DNA of 64,000 nt from CAWBJO01 sp963789175 (GTDB lineage: Bacteria > Pseudomonadota > Alphaproteobacteria > Rhizobiales > Aestuariivirgaceae): contig CAWBJO010000001.1 in NCBI GenBank assembly GCA_963789175.1, positions 62,001 through 126,000 on the forward strand. The letters run 5' to 3'. Every line of letters starts with the position of its first letter. Positions within the stretch are counted from its first letter, which is position 1. A model generated the notes under the pieces. It was not told the origin of the DNA. It did not search any database and worked only from the letters and a program-made list of their open reading frames with translations. The translations under genes were made by a program, and so were the position numbers. This document shows, in pieces, positions 8,548-18,186 of the stretch.

Positions 8548-9801
8548 ATGAGCGCGCATTCGACCTACCAGCCTAAGAGCGCTATCGGGCGATGGTTCGA
8601 GGAGCGGCTGCCCCTCATGGGCTTCGTGCGCCAGCACGTTCTCGACTACCCGACGCCGAAGAACCTCAACTACTGGTGGACGTTCGGCGGCATCCTGACG
8701 TTGATGCTCGTCGTCCAGATCATTTCCGGCGTCACGCTGGTGATGCACTACACGCCGCACGCCTCGACGGCGTTCGATTCGGTCGAAGGCATCATGCGCG
8801 ACGTGAACTACGGATGGCTGATCCGCTACGTCCATTCGAACGGCGCGTCGATGTTCTTCATCGCCGTCTACATCCATATGTTCCGCGGCATGTACTACGG
8901 CTCCTACAAGGCGCCGCGCGAAGTGCTGTGGATGATCGGCGTGCTCATCTACCTCGTCATGATGGCGACGGGCTTCATGGGCTACGTCCTGCCGTGGGGG
9001 CAGATGAGCTTCTGGGGCGCCAAGGTCATCACCAACCTCTTCGGCGCGTTCCCGTTCATCGGCGAACCGCTGGTGACATGGCTGTGGGGCGGCTATTCGG
9101 TCGACAACGCGACCCTGCAGCGCTTCTTCTCCCTGCACTACCTGCTGCCCTTCGTGCTCGCAGGGCTCGTCGTGCTCCACATCTGGGCGCTACACGTGCC
9201 GGGCAACGGCAATCCGACCGGCGTCAGCGTCAAGTCGAGCCAGGACACGGTGGCGTTCCATCCCTACTACACTGCGAAGGACGGCTTCGCGCTGGTCCTG
9301 TTCCTCATCTTCTTCGCGTACTTCGTCTTCTACGCGCCGAACTATCTCGGCCATGCCCTCAACTACCAGCCGGCCGACCCGCTTTCGACGCCGGCGCACA
9401 TCGTGCCGGAATGGTACTACCTGCCCTTCTACGCGATCCTGCGCGCCATCCCGCACAAGCTCCTCGGCGTCGTCGCCATGTTCGGCTCGATCCTGCTGCT
9501 GCTGGCGCTGCCGTGGCTCGACACGTCGCGGGTGCGCTCCGGCACCTACCGGCCGGTGTTCAAGCAGGTGTTCTGGATCTTCGTCGTGGTGTGCCTCGGA
9601 CTCGGCTATCTCGGATCGAAGCCGCCGGAAGGAGTCTACGTGCTCCTCGCCCGCATCCTGACGGCCTACTACTTCCTGCACTTCCTGGTGATCCTGCCGC
9701 TGGTCGGGCTCCTGGAAACGCCGCGGCCGCTGCCGTCGTCGATCTCGGATTCGGTCCTGGCCCGCAAGTCGGCCAAGCTTGCCGCGCAGCCGGCCGAATG
9801 A
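8548..9801 (+). CDS. petB: Cytochrome b of the bc1 complex
   Basis: Membrane subunit of 417 aa holding haems bL and bH and the quinol oxidation and quinone reduction sites. Eight transmembrane helices are apparent; the haem His pairs are supplied by the segment around RYVHSNGASMFF...YIHMF and by SLHYLLPF...VVLHIWALH. The Qo-site motif appears as PEWY (HIVPEWYYLPFYAILR). Cytochrome c1 is a separate gene, unlike the fused fbcH of Bradyrhizobium, which argues against that genus. SD-like GGAGG precedes the ATG. Confidence 0.97.
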   Translation: MSAHSTYQPKSAIGRWFEERLPLMGFVRQHVLDYPTPKNLNYWWTFGGILTLMLVVQIISGVTLVMHYTPHASTAFDSVEGIMRDVNYGWLIRYVHSNGASMFFIAVYIHMFRGMYYGSYKAPREVLWMIGVLIYLVMMATGFMGYVLPWGQMSFWGAKVITNLFGAFPFIGEPLVTWLWGGYSVDNATLQRFFSLHYLLPFVLAGLVVLHIWALHVPGNGNPTGVSVKSSQDTVAFHPYYTAKDGFALVLFLIFFAYFVFYAPNYLGHALNYQPADPLSTPAHIVPEWYYLPFYAILRAIPHKLLGVVAMFGSILLLLALPWLDTSRVRSGTYRPVFKQVFWIFVVVCLGLGYLGSKPPEGVYVLLARILTAYYFLHFLVILPLVGLLETPRPLPSSISDSVLARKSAKLAAQPAE

Positions 9802-9811
9802 GGGACAGACG

Positions 9812-10642
9812 ATGACCGCAAGACGCTTTTCCCTCATCGCCGCGCTCACCGGCGCGGCTTTCGCGATCGCGGCTCCCGCCCAGGCCGCCGAGGAACAGCT
9901 GCCGGCCAAGGACATCGCGTTCACCTTCGAGGGACCGTTCGGGTCGTTCGAGCGCGGCCAGCTGCAGCGCGGCTACAAAGTCTACAAGGAAGTCTGCGCG
10001 GCGTGCCATGCGATGCGCCTCGTCCATTTCCGCAACCTGGCCGATCCGGGCGGGCCGGGCTTCAGCGAGGAGCAGGCCAAGACCCTCGCCGCGGAGGTCC
10101 AGGTGCAGGACGGTCCCGACGACAGCGGCGAGATGTTCGAGCGCGCCGGGCTGCCGAGCGACCGCTTCCCGTCGCCCTTCGCGAACGACCAGGCGGCGCG
10201 GGCGGCGAATGGCGGCGCCCTGCCGCCCGACCTCAGCCTCATCACCAAGTCGCGCGAGGGCTGGCGCGGCACGCTGACCCAGCTCCTGCACGGCATCGGC
10301 GGCCCGCAATACGTCTACAGCGTCCTGACCGGCTACCAGGACCCGCCGGCGGAGCTCGCCGGCGAGAAGCCGGAGGGCAAGTTCTACAATCCCTACTATG
10401 CCGCCGGCCACTGGATCGGCATGCCGCCGCCGCTGAGCGACGGCCAGGTGACGTTCGACGACGGCGCTCCCAACACGGTGGACGACATGTCGCGCGACGT
10501 GTCGGCCTTCCTCGCCTGGGCGGCCGAGCCGAAGATGGAGGCCAGAAAGCAGCTCGGGTTCCAGGTGATGATCTATCTCCTCGCGTTCGCCGCCCTGCTC
10601 TATCTCACCAAGCGCAAGGTGTGGGCCGCCGTCCAACACTAG
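9812..10642 (+). CDS. petC: Cytochrome c1 of the bc1 complex
   Basis: Periplasmic c-type cytochrome anchored by a C-terminal helix; it transfers electrons from the Rieske protein to soluble cytochrome c. The 276-aa precursor has a Sec signal peptide cut near AQAAEE. The haem site is CAACH (about residues 62-66), a Met ligand candidate lies in IGMPPPL, and the anchor is the hydrophobic segment before LTKRKVW. The ATG at 9812 is preceded by GAGGGAC, ten bases after petB. Confidence 0.97.
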   Translation: MTARRFSLIAALTGAAFAIAAPAQAAEEQLPAKDIAFTFEGPFGSFERGQLQRGYKVYKEVCAACHAMRLVHFRNLADPGGPGFSEEQAKTLAAEVQVQDGPDDSGEMFERAGLPSDRFPSPFANDQAARAANGGALPPDLSLITKSREGWRGTLTQLLHGIGGPQYVYSVLTGYQDPPAELAGEKPEGKFYNPYYAAGHWIGMPPPLSDGQVTFDDGAPNTVDDMSRDVSAFLAWAAEPKMEARKQLGFQVMIYLLAFAALLYLTKRKVWAAVQH

Positions 10643-10664
10643 CTCCGGCGCTTCGGGGCCGGCG

Positions 10665-10693
10665 TTGCATTGAACCGATGGAGCCGCTATAAG
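10665..10693 (+). promoter_or_regulatory. Predicted sigma-70-type promoter of rplY
   Basis: TTGCAT (10665-10670) and TATAAG (10688-10693) are separated by exactly 17 bases, giving a start near 10700 and a leader of about 98 bases before rplY. It lies in the 155-base gap after petC, so rplY-pth-ychF need not depend on the pet promoter. Confidence 0.55.
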
Positions 10694-10744
10694 CGCGGCG
10701 CGCGGGCGTCGTTCACCCCTGGAGGAAGGTCCGCGCGAGCGATC

Positions 10745-10761
10745 GGAGCCCTATCGGCTCC
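10745..10761 (+). other. Hairpin in the rplY leader
   Basis: GGAGCC and GGCTCC pair around CTATC, followed by CCTTTG. The T-run is too weak for a confident terminator, and the element lies about 37 bases before the rplY ATG, inside the predicted leader. It could be an attenuator-like or protein-binding structure, or chance. Confidence 0.3.
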
Positions 10762-10797
10762 CTTTGAATTTCTAGAGGCATATCAAGGAGTTTCGCC

Positions 10798-11553
10798 ATG
10801 GCAAATGCCGTCACACTGAAGGCCACGGCGCGCGCGGGAGCCGGCAAGGGGGCCGCCCGGGCCGTGCGCCGCGAAGGTCTCGTCCCCGCCGTCATCTACG
10901 GCGACAAGCAAGAGACGCAGCTCGTCTCTCTCACCTATCGGGAGCTCGTCCCGCACGTCAACACCGGGCGCTTCACGGCGACGCTCGTCGATCTCGACGT
11001 CGAGGGCAAGAAGGTCCGGGTCATTCCGCGCGACATCCAGTTCGAGCCGGTGCGCGACTTCATCATCCACGTCGATTTCCTGCGGCTCGGCAAGGACGCG
11101 CGCATTCGCGTCGAGGTGCCGGTCCACTTCAAGAACCACGAGGCGTCGCCGGGGCTGAAGGCTGGCGGCGTGCTCAACATCGTCCGCCACGAGATCGAGG
11201 TCTTCACGCCGGCCGACCGCATTCCCGAGGAGTTCCTCATCGACCTTACCGGACTGCAGATCGGGCAGTCGATCCACATCTCCCAGATCCAGCTCCCCGA
11301 AGGCGTCAAGCCGGCGATCGCCGAGCGCGACTTCACCATCGCCACCATCGCCACCGCCGCCATCATCACGGCGGAGGAAGAAGCCGAGACCGCCGCGCCG
11401 GCGGCCGCCGAAGTTCCGGCCATCGCCCAGAAGGCTCCGGCCGAAGGCGAAGCCGCTGCCGCCGCGCCCGGCAAGGAAGGTGCGAAGGAAGGCGCCAAGG
11501 CAGCCGCTCCGGCGGCCGCGCCCAAGAAGGACGCCGGCGAAAAGAAGAAGTAG
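10798..11553 (+). CDS. rplY: 50S ribosomal protein L25/general stress protein Ctc
   Basis: Binds 5S rRNA in the large subunit. At 251 aa it is the long Ctc-type form: an N-terminal L25 beta-barrel (residues 1-90, ending near FIIHVDFLRL), a C-terminal TL5 domain (about 95-185), and a low-complexity Ala/Glu/Lys tail (about 190-251) that is probably disordered. The ATG has a good AAGGAG about eight bases upstream. First gene of the rplY-pth-ychF series, a common alphaproteobacterial order. Confidence 0.96.
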   Translation: MANAVTLKATARAGAGKGAARAVRREGLVPAVIYGDKQETQLVSLTYRELVPHVNTGRFTATLVDLDVEGKKVRVIPRDIQFEPVRDFIIHVDFLRLGKDARIRVEVPVHFKNHEASPGLKAGGVLNIVRHEIEVFTPADRIPEEFLIDLTGLQIGQSIHISQIQLPEGVKPAIAERDFTIATIATAAIITAEEEAETAAPAAAEVPAIAQKAPAEGEAAAAAPGKEGAKEGAKAAAPAAAPKKDAGEKKK

Positions 11554-11607
11554 CTCCAGCCCGCCCGGAGCGCGCGAGCGCTGCGGGCGCTTCAGGGGAC
11601 GCGGCCC

Positions 11608-12213
11608 ATGCTGCTTTTCGTCGGCCTCGGAAATCCCGGCCAGGACTATGTGCGCAACCGCCACAATATCGGCTTCATGGCGATCGACGAGATCGTGCGG
11701 CGGCACGCCTTCGGCGCCGGTCGGCGTAAGTTCCAGGGCGTCATGGCCGAAGGCGCGCTCGCGGACCAGAAGGTCGTCGCCCTGAAGCCGGCCACCTACA
11801 TGAACGATTCGGGGCGCAGCGTCGGCGAGGCGATGCGGTTCTACGGCATGGAGCCGGGCGCGGTGTTCGTGTTCCACGACGAACTCGACCTGCTCGCCGG
11901 CAAGGTGCGGGTGAAGACAGGCGGCGGCACGGCAGGCCACAACGGCATTCGCTCGGTCGGAGCGCATATCGGCAACGACTTTCATCGCGTGCGGCTCGGC
12001 ATCGGCCATCCCGGCGAGCGCGACCGGGTCTATCGCCACGTACTCGGCGACTTCGCCAAGTCGGACGCCGCCTGGGTGGTGCCGATGCTGGAAGCGATCG
12101 GCGAGCATGCGGCCCTCCTCGCCACCGGCCAGGCGGCGAGCTTCCAGAACAAGATCCACCTCGCCCTCAATCCCGAGGACAAGCGCGAAACGCGCGAGGG
12201 GGCGGAGGACTGA
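11608..12213 (+). CDS. pth: Peptidyl-tRNA hydrolase
   Basis: Releases tRNA from prematurely dropped peptidyl-tRNA. The 201-aa protein opens with LLFVGLGNPG and has the catalytic His in NRHNIGF (residue 19), then KPATYMNDSG, the catalytic-region Asp in FHDELDL, and GGGTAGHNGIRS. All key residues are present. Its TGA overlaps the ychF ATG by one base (TGATG), so translation is probably coupled. Confidence 0.97.
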   Translation: MLLFVGLGNPGQDYVRNRHNIGFMAIDEIVRRHAFGAGRRKFQGVMAEGALADQKVVALKPATYMNDSGRSVGEAMRFYGMEPGAVFVFHDELDLLAGKVRVKTGGGTAGHNGIRSVGAHIGNDFHRVRLGIGHPGERDRVYRHVLGDFAKSDAAWVVPMLEAIGEHAALLATGQAASFQNKIHLALNPEDKRETREGAED

Positions 12214-13310
12214 TGGGATTTCGCTGCGGCATCGTCGGTCTGCCCAACGTCGGCAAGTCCACCCTGTTCAACGCCCTCACCCAGACCGCGGCGGCGCAGG
12301 CGGCGAACTATCCCTTCTGCACCATCGAGCCCAACGTCGGCGACGTCGGCGTTCCCGACTTGCGGCTCGACGCGCTGGCGAGGATCGCCGGCAGCGACCA
12401 GATCATTCCGACCCGGCTGACCTTCGTCGACATCGCCGGTCTGGTGCGCGGCGCATCGAAAGGCGAAGGCCTCGGCAACCAGTTCCTCGCCAACATCCGC
12501 GAGGTCGACGCGGTAGCGCACGTCGTGCGCTGCTTCGAGGACGGCGACGTCACGCATGTCGAGGGTCGCATCGATCCGATCGCCGACATCGAGACGATCG
12601 AGACGGAGCTCATGCTCGCCGATCTCGACAGCCTGGAGAAGCGCGTATCCGCCCTGGAGAAGCGGCTGCGCGGCGGCGACGCCGAGGCGAAGGACCTGCT
12701 GCCGCTGATGTCGCGCGCCCTGAAGCTTCTGCAGGACGGGAAGCCGGCGCGCCTCGTCGCGCGAAAGCCCGAGGAGGAACGCGCCTTCGCGATGCTGGGC
12801 CTCCTCACCGCGAAGCCGGTGCTCTATGTGTGCAACGTCGACGAAACCTCGGCCGAGCGCGGCAATACCCATTCCGACAAGGTGGCGGAGCGGGCCCGGA
12901 CCGAGGGCGCCGAGGCGGTCGTCGTGTCGGCCAAGATCGAGAGCGAGATCGCCGTGCTGCCGCCGGCCGAGCAGCGGGACTACCTCATCGCCGTCGGCCT
13001 CACCGAGCCGGGGCTCAATCGCGTCATCCGGGCCGGCTACACGCTCCTGCATCTCGTCACCTTCTTCACCGCCGGGCCGAAGGAGGCGCGGGCATGGACG
13101 GTGACGCGCGGCACGCGGGCACCGCAGGCCGCCGGTGCAATCCACACGGACTTCGAGAAGGGATTCATCCGCGCCGAGACCATCGCCTACGACGACTACG
13201 TCTCGCTCAATGGCGAGGCGGGAGCACGCGAGGCGGGCAAGCTCAGGCTCGAGGGCAAGGACTACGTTGTCGCCGACGGCGACGTCATGCATTTCCGGTT
13301 CGCGACGTGA
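12213..13310 (+). CDS. ychF: Redox-regulated ATPase YchF
   Basis: Obg-related P-loop protein that prefers ATP and associates with ribosomes. The 365-aa length is standard. The P-loop GLPNVGKST is at residues 8-16, switch II as DIAGLVRGAS, a coiled-coil insertion sits mid-protein (about residues 130-200), and the C-terminal TGS-like domain ends VADGDVMHFRF. Its stop overlaps the GTG start of the first MaoC gene. Confidence 0.97.
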   Translation: MGFRCGIVGLPNVGKSTLFNALTQTAAAQAANYPFCTIEPNVGDVGVPDLRLDALARIAGSDQIIPTRLTFVDIAGLVRGASKGEGLGNQFLANIREVDAVAHVVRCFEDGDVTHVEGRIDPIADIETIETELMLADLDSLEKRVSALEKRLRGGDAEAKDLLPLMSRALKLLQDGKPARLVARKPEEERAFAMLGLLTAKPVLYVCNVDETSAERGNTHSDKVAERARTEGAEAVVVSAKIESEIAVLPPAEQRDYLIAVGLTEPGLNRVIRAGYTLLHLVTFFTAGPKEARAWTVTRGTRAPQAAGAIHTDFEKGFIRAETIAYDDYVSLNGEAGAREAGKLRLEGKDYVVADGDVMHFRFAT

Positions 13311-13777
13311 GCGCCGGGTTTCCCGCCCCGCGTCTCTATTTCGAAGACTTCCCGGTCGGCGAGGTCGTCACCTACGGCCGCTACGAGGTCACGGCGGAGG
13401 AGATCGTCGCCTTCGCAAGGGAGTTCGATCCGCAGCCGTTCCATCTCGACGCCGGGGCGGCGCGACAGACGATCCTCGGGGGTCTCGCCGCCAGCGGCTG
13501 GCACGTGTGCGCCATCTTCATGCGCATGATGTACGACGGCTACATCGCCGAGACGGCATCCTTGGGCTCGCCGGGCATCGACGAAGTGAAATGGCTGAAG
13601 CCCGTGCATGCCGGCGACGTCCTGGCGTGCCGGCGGACGACGCGGGCGGCACGCACTTCCGCCAAGCGGCCCGAGATGGGCCTCGTAACCTTCCACTGGG
13701 AACTCTTCGACGCTGCGGGCGAGAGGAAGACGGACATCGTCGGCACGTCCATCGTCGCGGTCCGGGGCCGGGCATGA
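13307..13777 (+). CDS. MaoC-family hydratase-like protein 1
   Basis: Hot-dog fold protein of 156 aa related to (R)-specific enoyl-CoA hydratases. The catalytic-region pattern is FDPQPFHLD, supplying the Asp and His typical of hydratase 2. It starts at GTG 13307, overlapping the ychF stop by four bases (GTGA). It is paralogous to the next gene: both share LYFE, the DPQPFHLD block, the LAASGWH block and a KP/RPVHAGD block. The pair probably forms a homo- or heterodimer. The CoA substrate is unknown. Confidence 0.88.
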   Translation: MSAGFPAPRLYFEDFPVGEVVTYGRYEVTAEEIVAFAREFDPQPFHLDAGAARQTILGGLAASGWHVCAIFMRMMYDGYIAETASLGSPGIDEVKWLKPVHAGDVLACRRTTRAARTSAKRPEMGLVTFHWELFDAAGERKTDIVGTSIVAVRGRA

Positions 13778-14253
13778 ACGGTCTCTATTTCGAGGAGATC
13801 GAGGTAGGCGCGGCGGAGACGCTCGGCAGCTACACCTTCACACGCGAGGCGATCGTCGCATTCGCGAAGATCTACGATCCGCAGCCCTTCCATCTCGACG
13901 ACGAGGCGGCCCGGCGATCGCATTTCGGCCGTCTCGCGGCGAGCGGCTGGCACACCTCGGCCGCATGGATGAAGTGCTTCGTCGCCAGCAACGAGCGCCA
14001 TCGGGCGGCGCGGCTGGCGAGGGGCGACGCGGCGCCCGAAATCGGTCCGTCACCGGGTTTCGAGAACCTCAAATGGTCGCGACCCGTCCATGCCGGCGAT
14101 ACCATCACCTATGCGAGCACGATCACCGGCAAGCGCCGGCTCAATTCGCGTCCCGGATGGGGCCTCGTCTTCATGGCCAACACGGGGACGAACCAGGACG
14201 GGGTGACGGCGTTCTCCTTCGACGGCAAGGTGCTGGTGCGCTGCCGCGAATAG
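13774..14253 (+). CDS. MaoC-family hydratase-like protein 2
   Basis: Second 159-aa hot-dog fold hydratase-like protein, overlapping its paralogue by four bases. It keeps YDPQPFHLD and LAASGWH and has an insertion (about residues 70-95, rich in Arg and Ala) absent from protein 1. Since both copies keep the Asp/His pair, neither is obviously a non-catalytic partner. It converges with apt, with only four bases between the stops. Confidence 0.88.
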   Translation: MNGLYFEEIEVGAAETLGSYTFTREAIVAFAKIYDPQPFHLDDEAARRSHFGRLAASGWHTSAAWMKCFVASNERHRAARLARGDAAPEIGPSPGFENLKWSRPVHAGDTITYASTITGKRRLNSRPGWGLVFMANTGTNQDGVTAFSFDGKVLVRCRE

Positions 14254-14257
14254 AACT

Positions 14258-14803
14258 TCAGTGGCCCTCGAAGCCGACGAGGGTATGGACCTTGACACCC
14301 TTGGCGCGCAGGCGCTCCGACCCGCCAAGATCGGGAAGGTCGATGACGAAGGCGGCCGCCACCACCTCGCCACCCGATTTGCGGATGAGGTCGATCGCCG
14401 CGGTCGCCGTGCCGCCCGTGGCGACGAGATCGTCAACGAGGAGGACGCGGTCGCCGCTGCCGATGGCGTCGGCATGGATCTCGATGGTGTCAACACCGTA
14501 TTCGAGCGAGTACTCCTGGCCGATGACGCGAGCCGGCAGCTTGCCCTTCTTGCGGATGGGAACGAAGCCGCGCCCCAGCGCGTGCGCCACGGCGCCGCCG
14601 AGGATGAAGCCGCGCGCCTCGATGCCGGCCACGTAGTCGACCTCGCTCCGCAGGAACGGCCACATCAGCTCGTCGACGGCGGCGCGAAAGGCGTGCAGGT
14701 TGGCGAGAAGGGTCGTGATGTCGCGGAACAGGATGCCCGGCTTCGGATAGTCGGGGATGGTCCGGATGTACCGCTTGATGTCGAAGCCGTGGCGGAGGTC
14801 CAT
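14258..14803 (-). CDS. apt: Adenine phosphoribosyltransferase
   Basis: Purine salvage enzyme converting adenine plus PRPP to AMP and pyrophosphate. The 181-aa protein has the type I PRTase PRPP-binding motif VLLVDDLVATGGT, the family opening IPDYPKPGILFRDIT, and the flexible loop region PIRKKGKLPA. It lies 12 bases downstream of prs, whose product makes its PRPP substrate, so the two form a functionally coherent operon. Confidence 0.97.
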   Translation of the reverse strand: MDLRHGFDIKRYIRTIPDYPKPGILFRDITTLLANLHAFRAAVDELMWPFLRSEVDYVAGIEARGFILGGAVAHALGRGFVPIRKKGKLPARVIGQEYSLEYGVDTIEIHADAIGSGDRVLLVDDLVATGGTATAAIDLIRKSGGEVVAAAFVIDLPDLGGSERLRAKGVKVHTLVGFEGH

Positions 14804-14815
14804 GCCCGTCCATCC

Positions 14816-15748
<933 letters not shown>

Positions 15749-15799
15749 GCAGTCCTGCCCCGTTTCCACGCCGGACGGATCACCCGACGCCCGAGGGCT

Positions 15800-15828
15800 C
15801 TATAGCAACCCGCCGGAGCGGTTGCCAA
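15800..15828 (-). promoter_or_regulatory. Predicted sigma-70-type promoter of prs-apt
   Basis: Read on the minus strand, TTGGCA (15823-15828) and CTATAG (15800-15805) are separated by 17 bases, predicting a start near 15793 and a 45-base leader before prs. Confidence 0.55.
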
Positions 15829-15883
15829 CCGTCTCGACCTCCGGTCCACAGGGAATGACCTCGAGCCTTCGGAGCGGCACCGC

Positions 15884-16927
15884 CTAACGCAGCCCGTCGA
15901 CGAGATCGAAAAGGCCTTCGGCCGCGGCGCGGGCCACGGGCGCCGCCATGGGGCCCCAGCCTTCATCGAGCGTGCCGGCTGCGACGTCGTTTGCCTGGCG
16001 CACGGTGCCGAGCGCCTTCCCATCTGCCGTCGAGACGGACCAGGCGAGAGCCACGCGCTGGGTCTCGCCCTTCGGCGGCGCGACGGTGATCTTGCCCCTG
16101 ATCGTCAGGGCACCGCGCTCCGGCCGGGCGACGACCGGCCAGCCGGCGTCGACAAGGGTCGAGCGCAAGGCATCACGGATTTCGGCATCGCCCTTGCCCG
16201 GCGAACCGGTCACCGACACGAGCGCGATTGCCTTGATGGCGGCGGGATCGTCCGGCGACGGTTTCGGCTCGGGGCGGGGCAGCGGGCTCGACGATGGAAC
16301 GGATGCAAGGCTCGCCGTCGTGATCGGCGAGGCGGAGGGTGCCGCAGACAACCGTGGCCCGAACAAGGTCTCGTAGTCGATCTCGGTCGCCGCCTCCGGC
16401 CCGGCCGCGAGCTTGCCCGAGGGCGGCGCGAGGCTGGCGGCGCGGACCGCGTAACCCATGCCGGAGAGCTTGGCCGCGAGCGCCTGGGCGGTGCTGGTCG
16501 CGACCTGCTGGAGGAGCTTGTCCGATATGCCGGCCCAGCCGGCCGCCTTCGCGCCCGGTTCAACCTCGACGCCGGAGAAACTCTGAAGAAGCTTGCCCGT
16601 CGGGTCGGCGAGCTTCCATTCGTAGCCGAGGGTCGCGCCGCCTGCGGTCGCCTCCAGCGTGAAGGCGCCGTCGAGGCGCAGGCCGTCTCCGAACGCCCCC
16701 TGGACGATGGCGACGTCGTGGCCGGCCGCCGCTTCGACCAGCAGGTCGGTCAGAGGCTGCCGCTTGTCGGTCGGCATATTCTTCAGCTCGACGAGGGTAA
16801 CGGGGGGCGGTGTCTTGCCGGAACCCGAGGCACCGCCCGACGACTTCGAGAAAGGCTGCGTGCCGGTACCGCAGGCGGCGAGGCCGACGAGAAGAACGGC
16901 GAGCAGCACGGCGCGGCCACCAAACAT
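15884..16927 (-). CDS. Putative lipoprotein of unknown function
   Basis: I do not recognise the family. The 347-aa product begins MFGGRAVLLAVLLVGLAAC, a type II signal with lipobox LAAC, so it should be lipidated by Lgt and anchored in an envelope membrane. Two alpha/beta-like regions (about residues 50-160 and 220-345) flank a Pro/Ser-rich linker (about 165-215), suggesting two periplasmic domains. The second carries GDAEIRDALRSTLVDAGWPV. It appears to be a single gene. I start at ATG 16927; upstream starts add residues before the signal. Confidence 0.7.
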   Translation of the reverse strand: MFGGRAVLLAVLLVGLAACGTGTQPFSKSSGGASGSGKTPPPVTLVELKNMPTDKRQPLTDLLVEAAAGHDVAIVQGAFGDGLRLDGAFTLEATAGGATLGYEWKLADPTGKLLQSFSGVEVEPGAKAAGWAGISDKLLQQVATSTAQALAAKLSGMGYAVRAASLAPPSGKLAAGPEAATEIDYETLFGPRLSAAPSASPITTASLASVPSSSPLPRPEPKPSPDDPAAIKAIALVSVTGSPGKGDAEIRDALRSTLVDAGWPVVARPERGALTIRGKITVAPPKGETQRVALAWSVSTADGKALGTVRQANDVAAGTLDEGWGPMAAPVARAAAEGLFDLVDGLR

Positions 16928-17021
16928 GGCCTGGCGAATCAGCGATTCGTGCGGTTCCAAATCATCCCCCGGAAGCGGCGCACAATCTGGACCAAAACCC
17001 CCGGGGTTTCAACCCGGCGTC

Positions 17022-18173
17022 CTAGCGTACGATCATGCGCAGCGGATGCTTCGAAACAGGCTCGGGTTTCTTCTTGCCGACGATGTAGGTGCGTCCCAGG
17101 CAAAAGGCCGTGCCGCTTTGCGAATCCATCAGGATCATGTGGGCGAAATAGACCTGATTGGCTTCGATGGGCACCGGGTTGCCGTGGAAGAACATCGGGA
17201 AGTCCATCCAGCTCGGCGTGAACTTGGCGCCCATCGAATAGCCGCAGGCATTCATCCGATGCTCGCGCATGCCGTGGTCGTCGAGGGCGCGGGCGTGGGC
17301 ATCGAAGACGTCGCCGGCCGTCGCGCCGGGCTTCAGCGCCTCCTCCACCGCCTGCAGCGCGTCACGCACCGCGACGTCCATCGCCTTGTGGCGGGCGGTC
17401 GGCTTGCCGACGATGAGGGTGCGCATGAAGGCGGCGTGGTAGTGGCGATAGACGCCGGCGAATTCGAGCGTCAGCTGGTCGTTGCGGGAGAGCTTGCGGC
17501 GGCCCGACTTGTAGCGGCACAGCAGCGCATCGCGTCCCGAGCCGATGATGAACTCGTTGCCGGGGTAGTCGCCGCCGCCGGCGAAGATGGCGGCCTGCTG
17601 GGCGGCCAGGATCTTTCCCTCGTCGGCGCCGGCGCGGGTGGCGCGGATGGCCGCCTTGAGAGCGAGGTCGCCGAGCTTGCCGGCCTTGCGGATGTAGGCG
17701 AGCTCGGCCCGCGACTTGACGACGCGCATCCGGTTCACGAGATCGGACGCCTCGATCAGGTGAACGGCGCCGGCGAGCGCCTCCTCCACCGCCTTGCCGT
17801 TGCGATGGGTGAGGCCATAGGCGTTGGTCTCGATGCCGAGGCTTTTGCCCTTGGCGCCGAGATCGAGCAGCATTTCCTTCAGGTCCATGGCCGGCTTGGC
17901 ACCCGCCATGTCGGTCCAGATGCGGATGTCGTCGATGATCGAAGTGTGCCGGGCCTGGCGCAAATCCGGAGCGCGGGTGAGCAGCGCGATGCGGCCGTCC
18001 GTCCCGAGATAGAGGCACTGAAAGAAGCAGAAGCCGAACGTGTCGTAGCCCGTGAGATAGTACATGCTCTCCTGGTTGAACATCAGGAGCCCGTCGAGCC
18101 CCTCCTGGGAAAGCGCGGCGGTCACCCTGTCGATGCGGGACTTGTACTCGGCGCGGTCGAAGTGCAGTGCCAT
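17022..18173 (-). CDS. M24-fold (creatinase/ectoine hydrolase-like) protein lacking the metal ligands
   Basis: Pita-bread fold protein of 383 aa with the creatinase N-terminal domain (about 1-140) and an M24 catalytic domain (about 150-370). None of the five metal ligands of aminopeptidase P or Met-aminopeptidase is in place: the first-Asp position reads LEFAG, the second HAAFMRT, the GHGIG His region reads GYSMGA, and the last Glu region reads CLGRTYIV. This resembles metal-independent creatinase and ectoine hydrolase (DoeA) more than a peptidase. The reaction is probably C-N hydrolysis of a small substrate; I cannot name which. Followed 13 bases later by the lgt-midA-pgeF group's end on the same strand. 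Confidence 0.75.
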   Translation of the reverse strand: MALHFDRAEYKSRIDRVTAALSQEGLDGLLMFNQESMYYLTGYDTFGFCFFQCLYLGTDGRIALLTRAPDLRQARHTSIIDDIRIWTDMAGAKPAMDLKEMLLDLGAKGKSLGIETNAYGLTHRNGKAVEEALAGAVHLIEASDLVNRMRVVKSRAELAYIRKAGKLGDLALKAAIRATRAGADEGKILAAQQAAIFAGGGDYPGNEFIIGSGRDALLCRYKSGRRKLSRNDQLTLEFAGVYRHYHAAFMRTLIVGKPTARHKAMDVAVRDALQAVEEALKPGATAGDVFDAHARALDDHGMREHRMNACGYSMGAKFTPSWMDFPMFFHGNPVPIEANQVYFAHMILMDSQSGTAFCLGRTYIVGKKKPEPVSKHPLRMIVR

Positions 18174-18186
18174 TGGTTCTCTCCTC

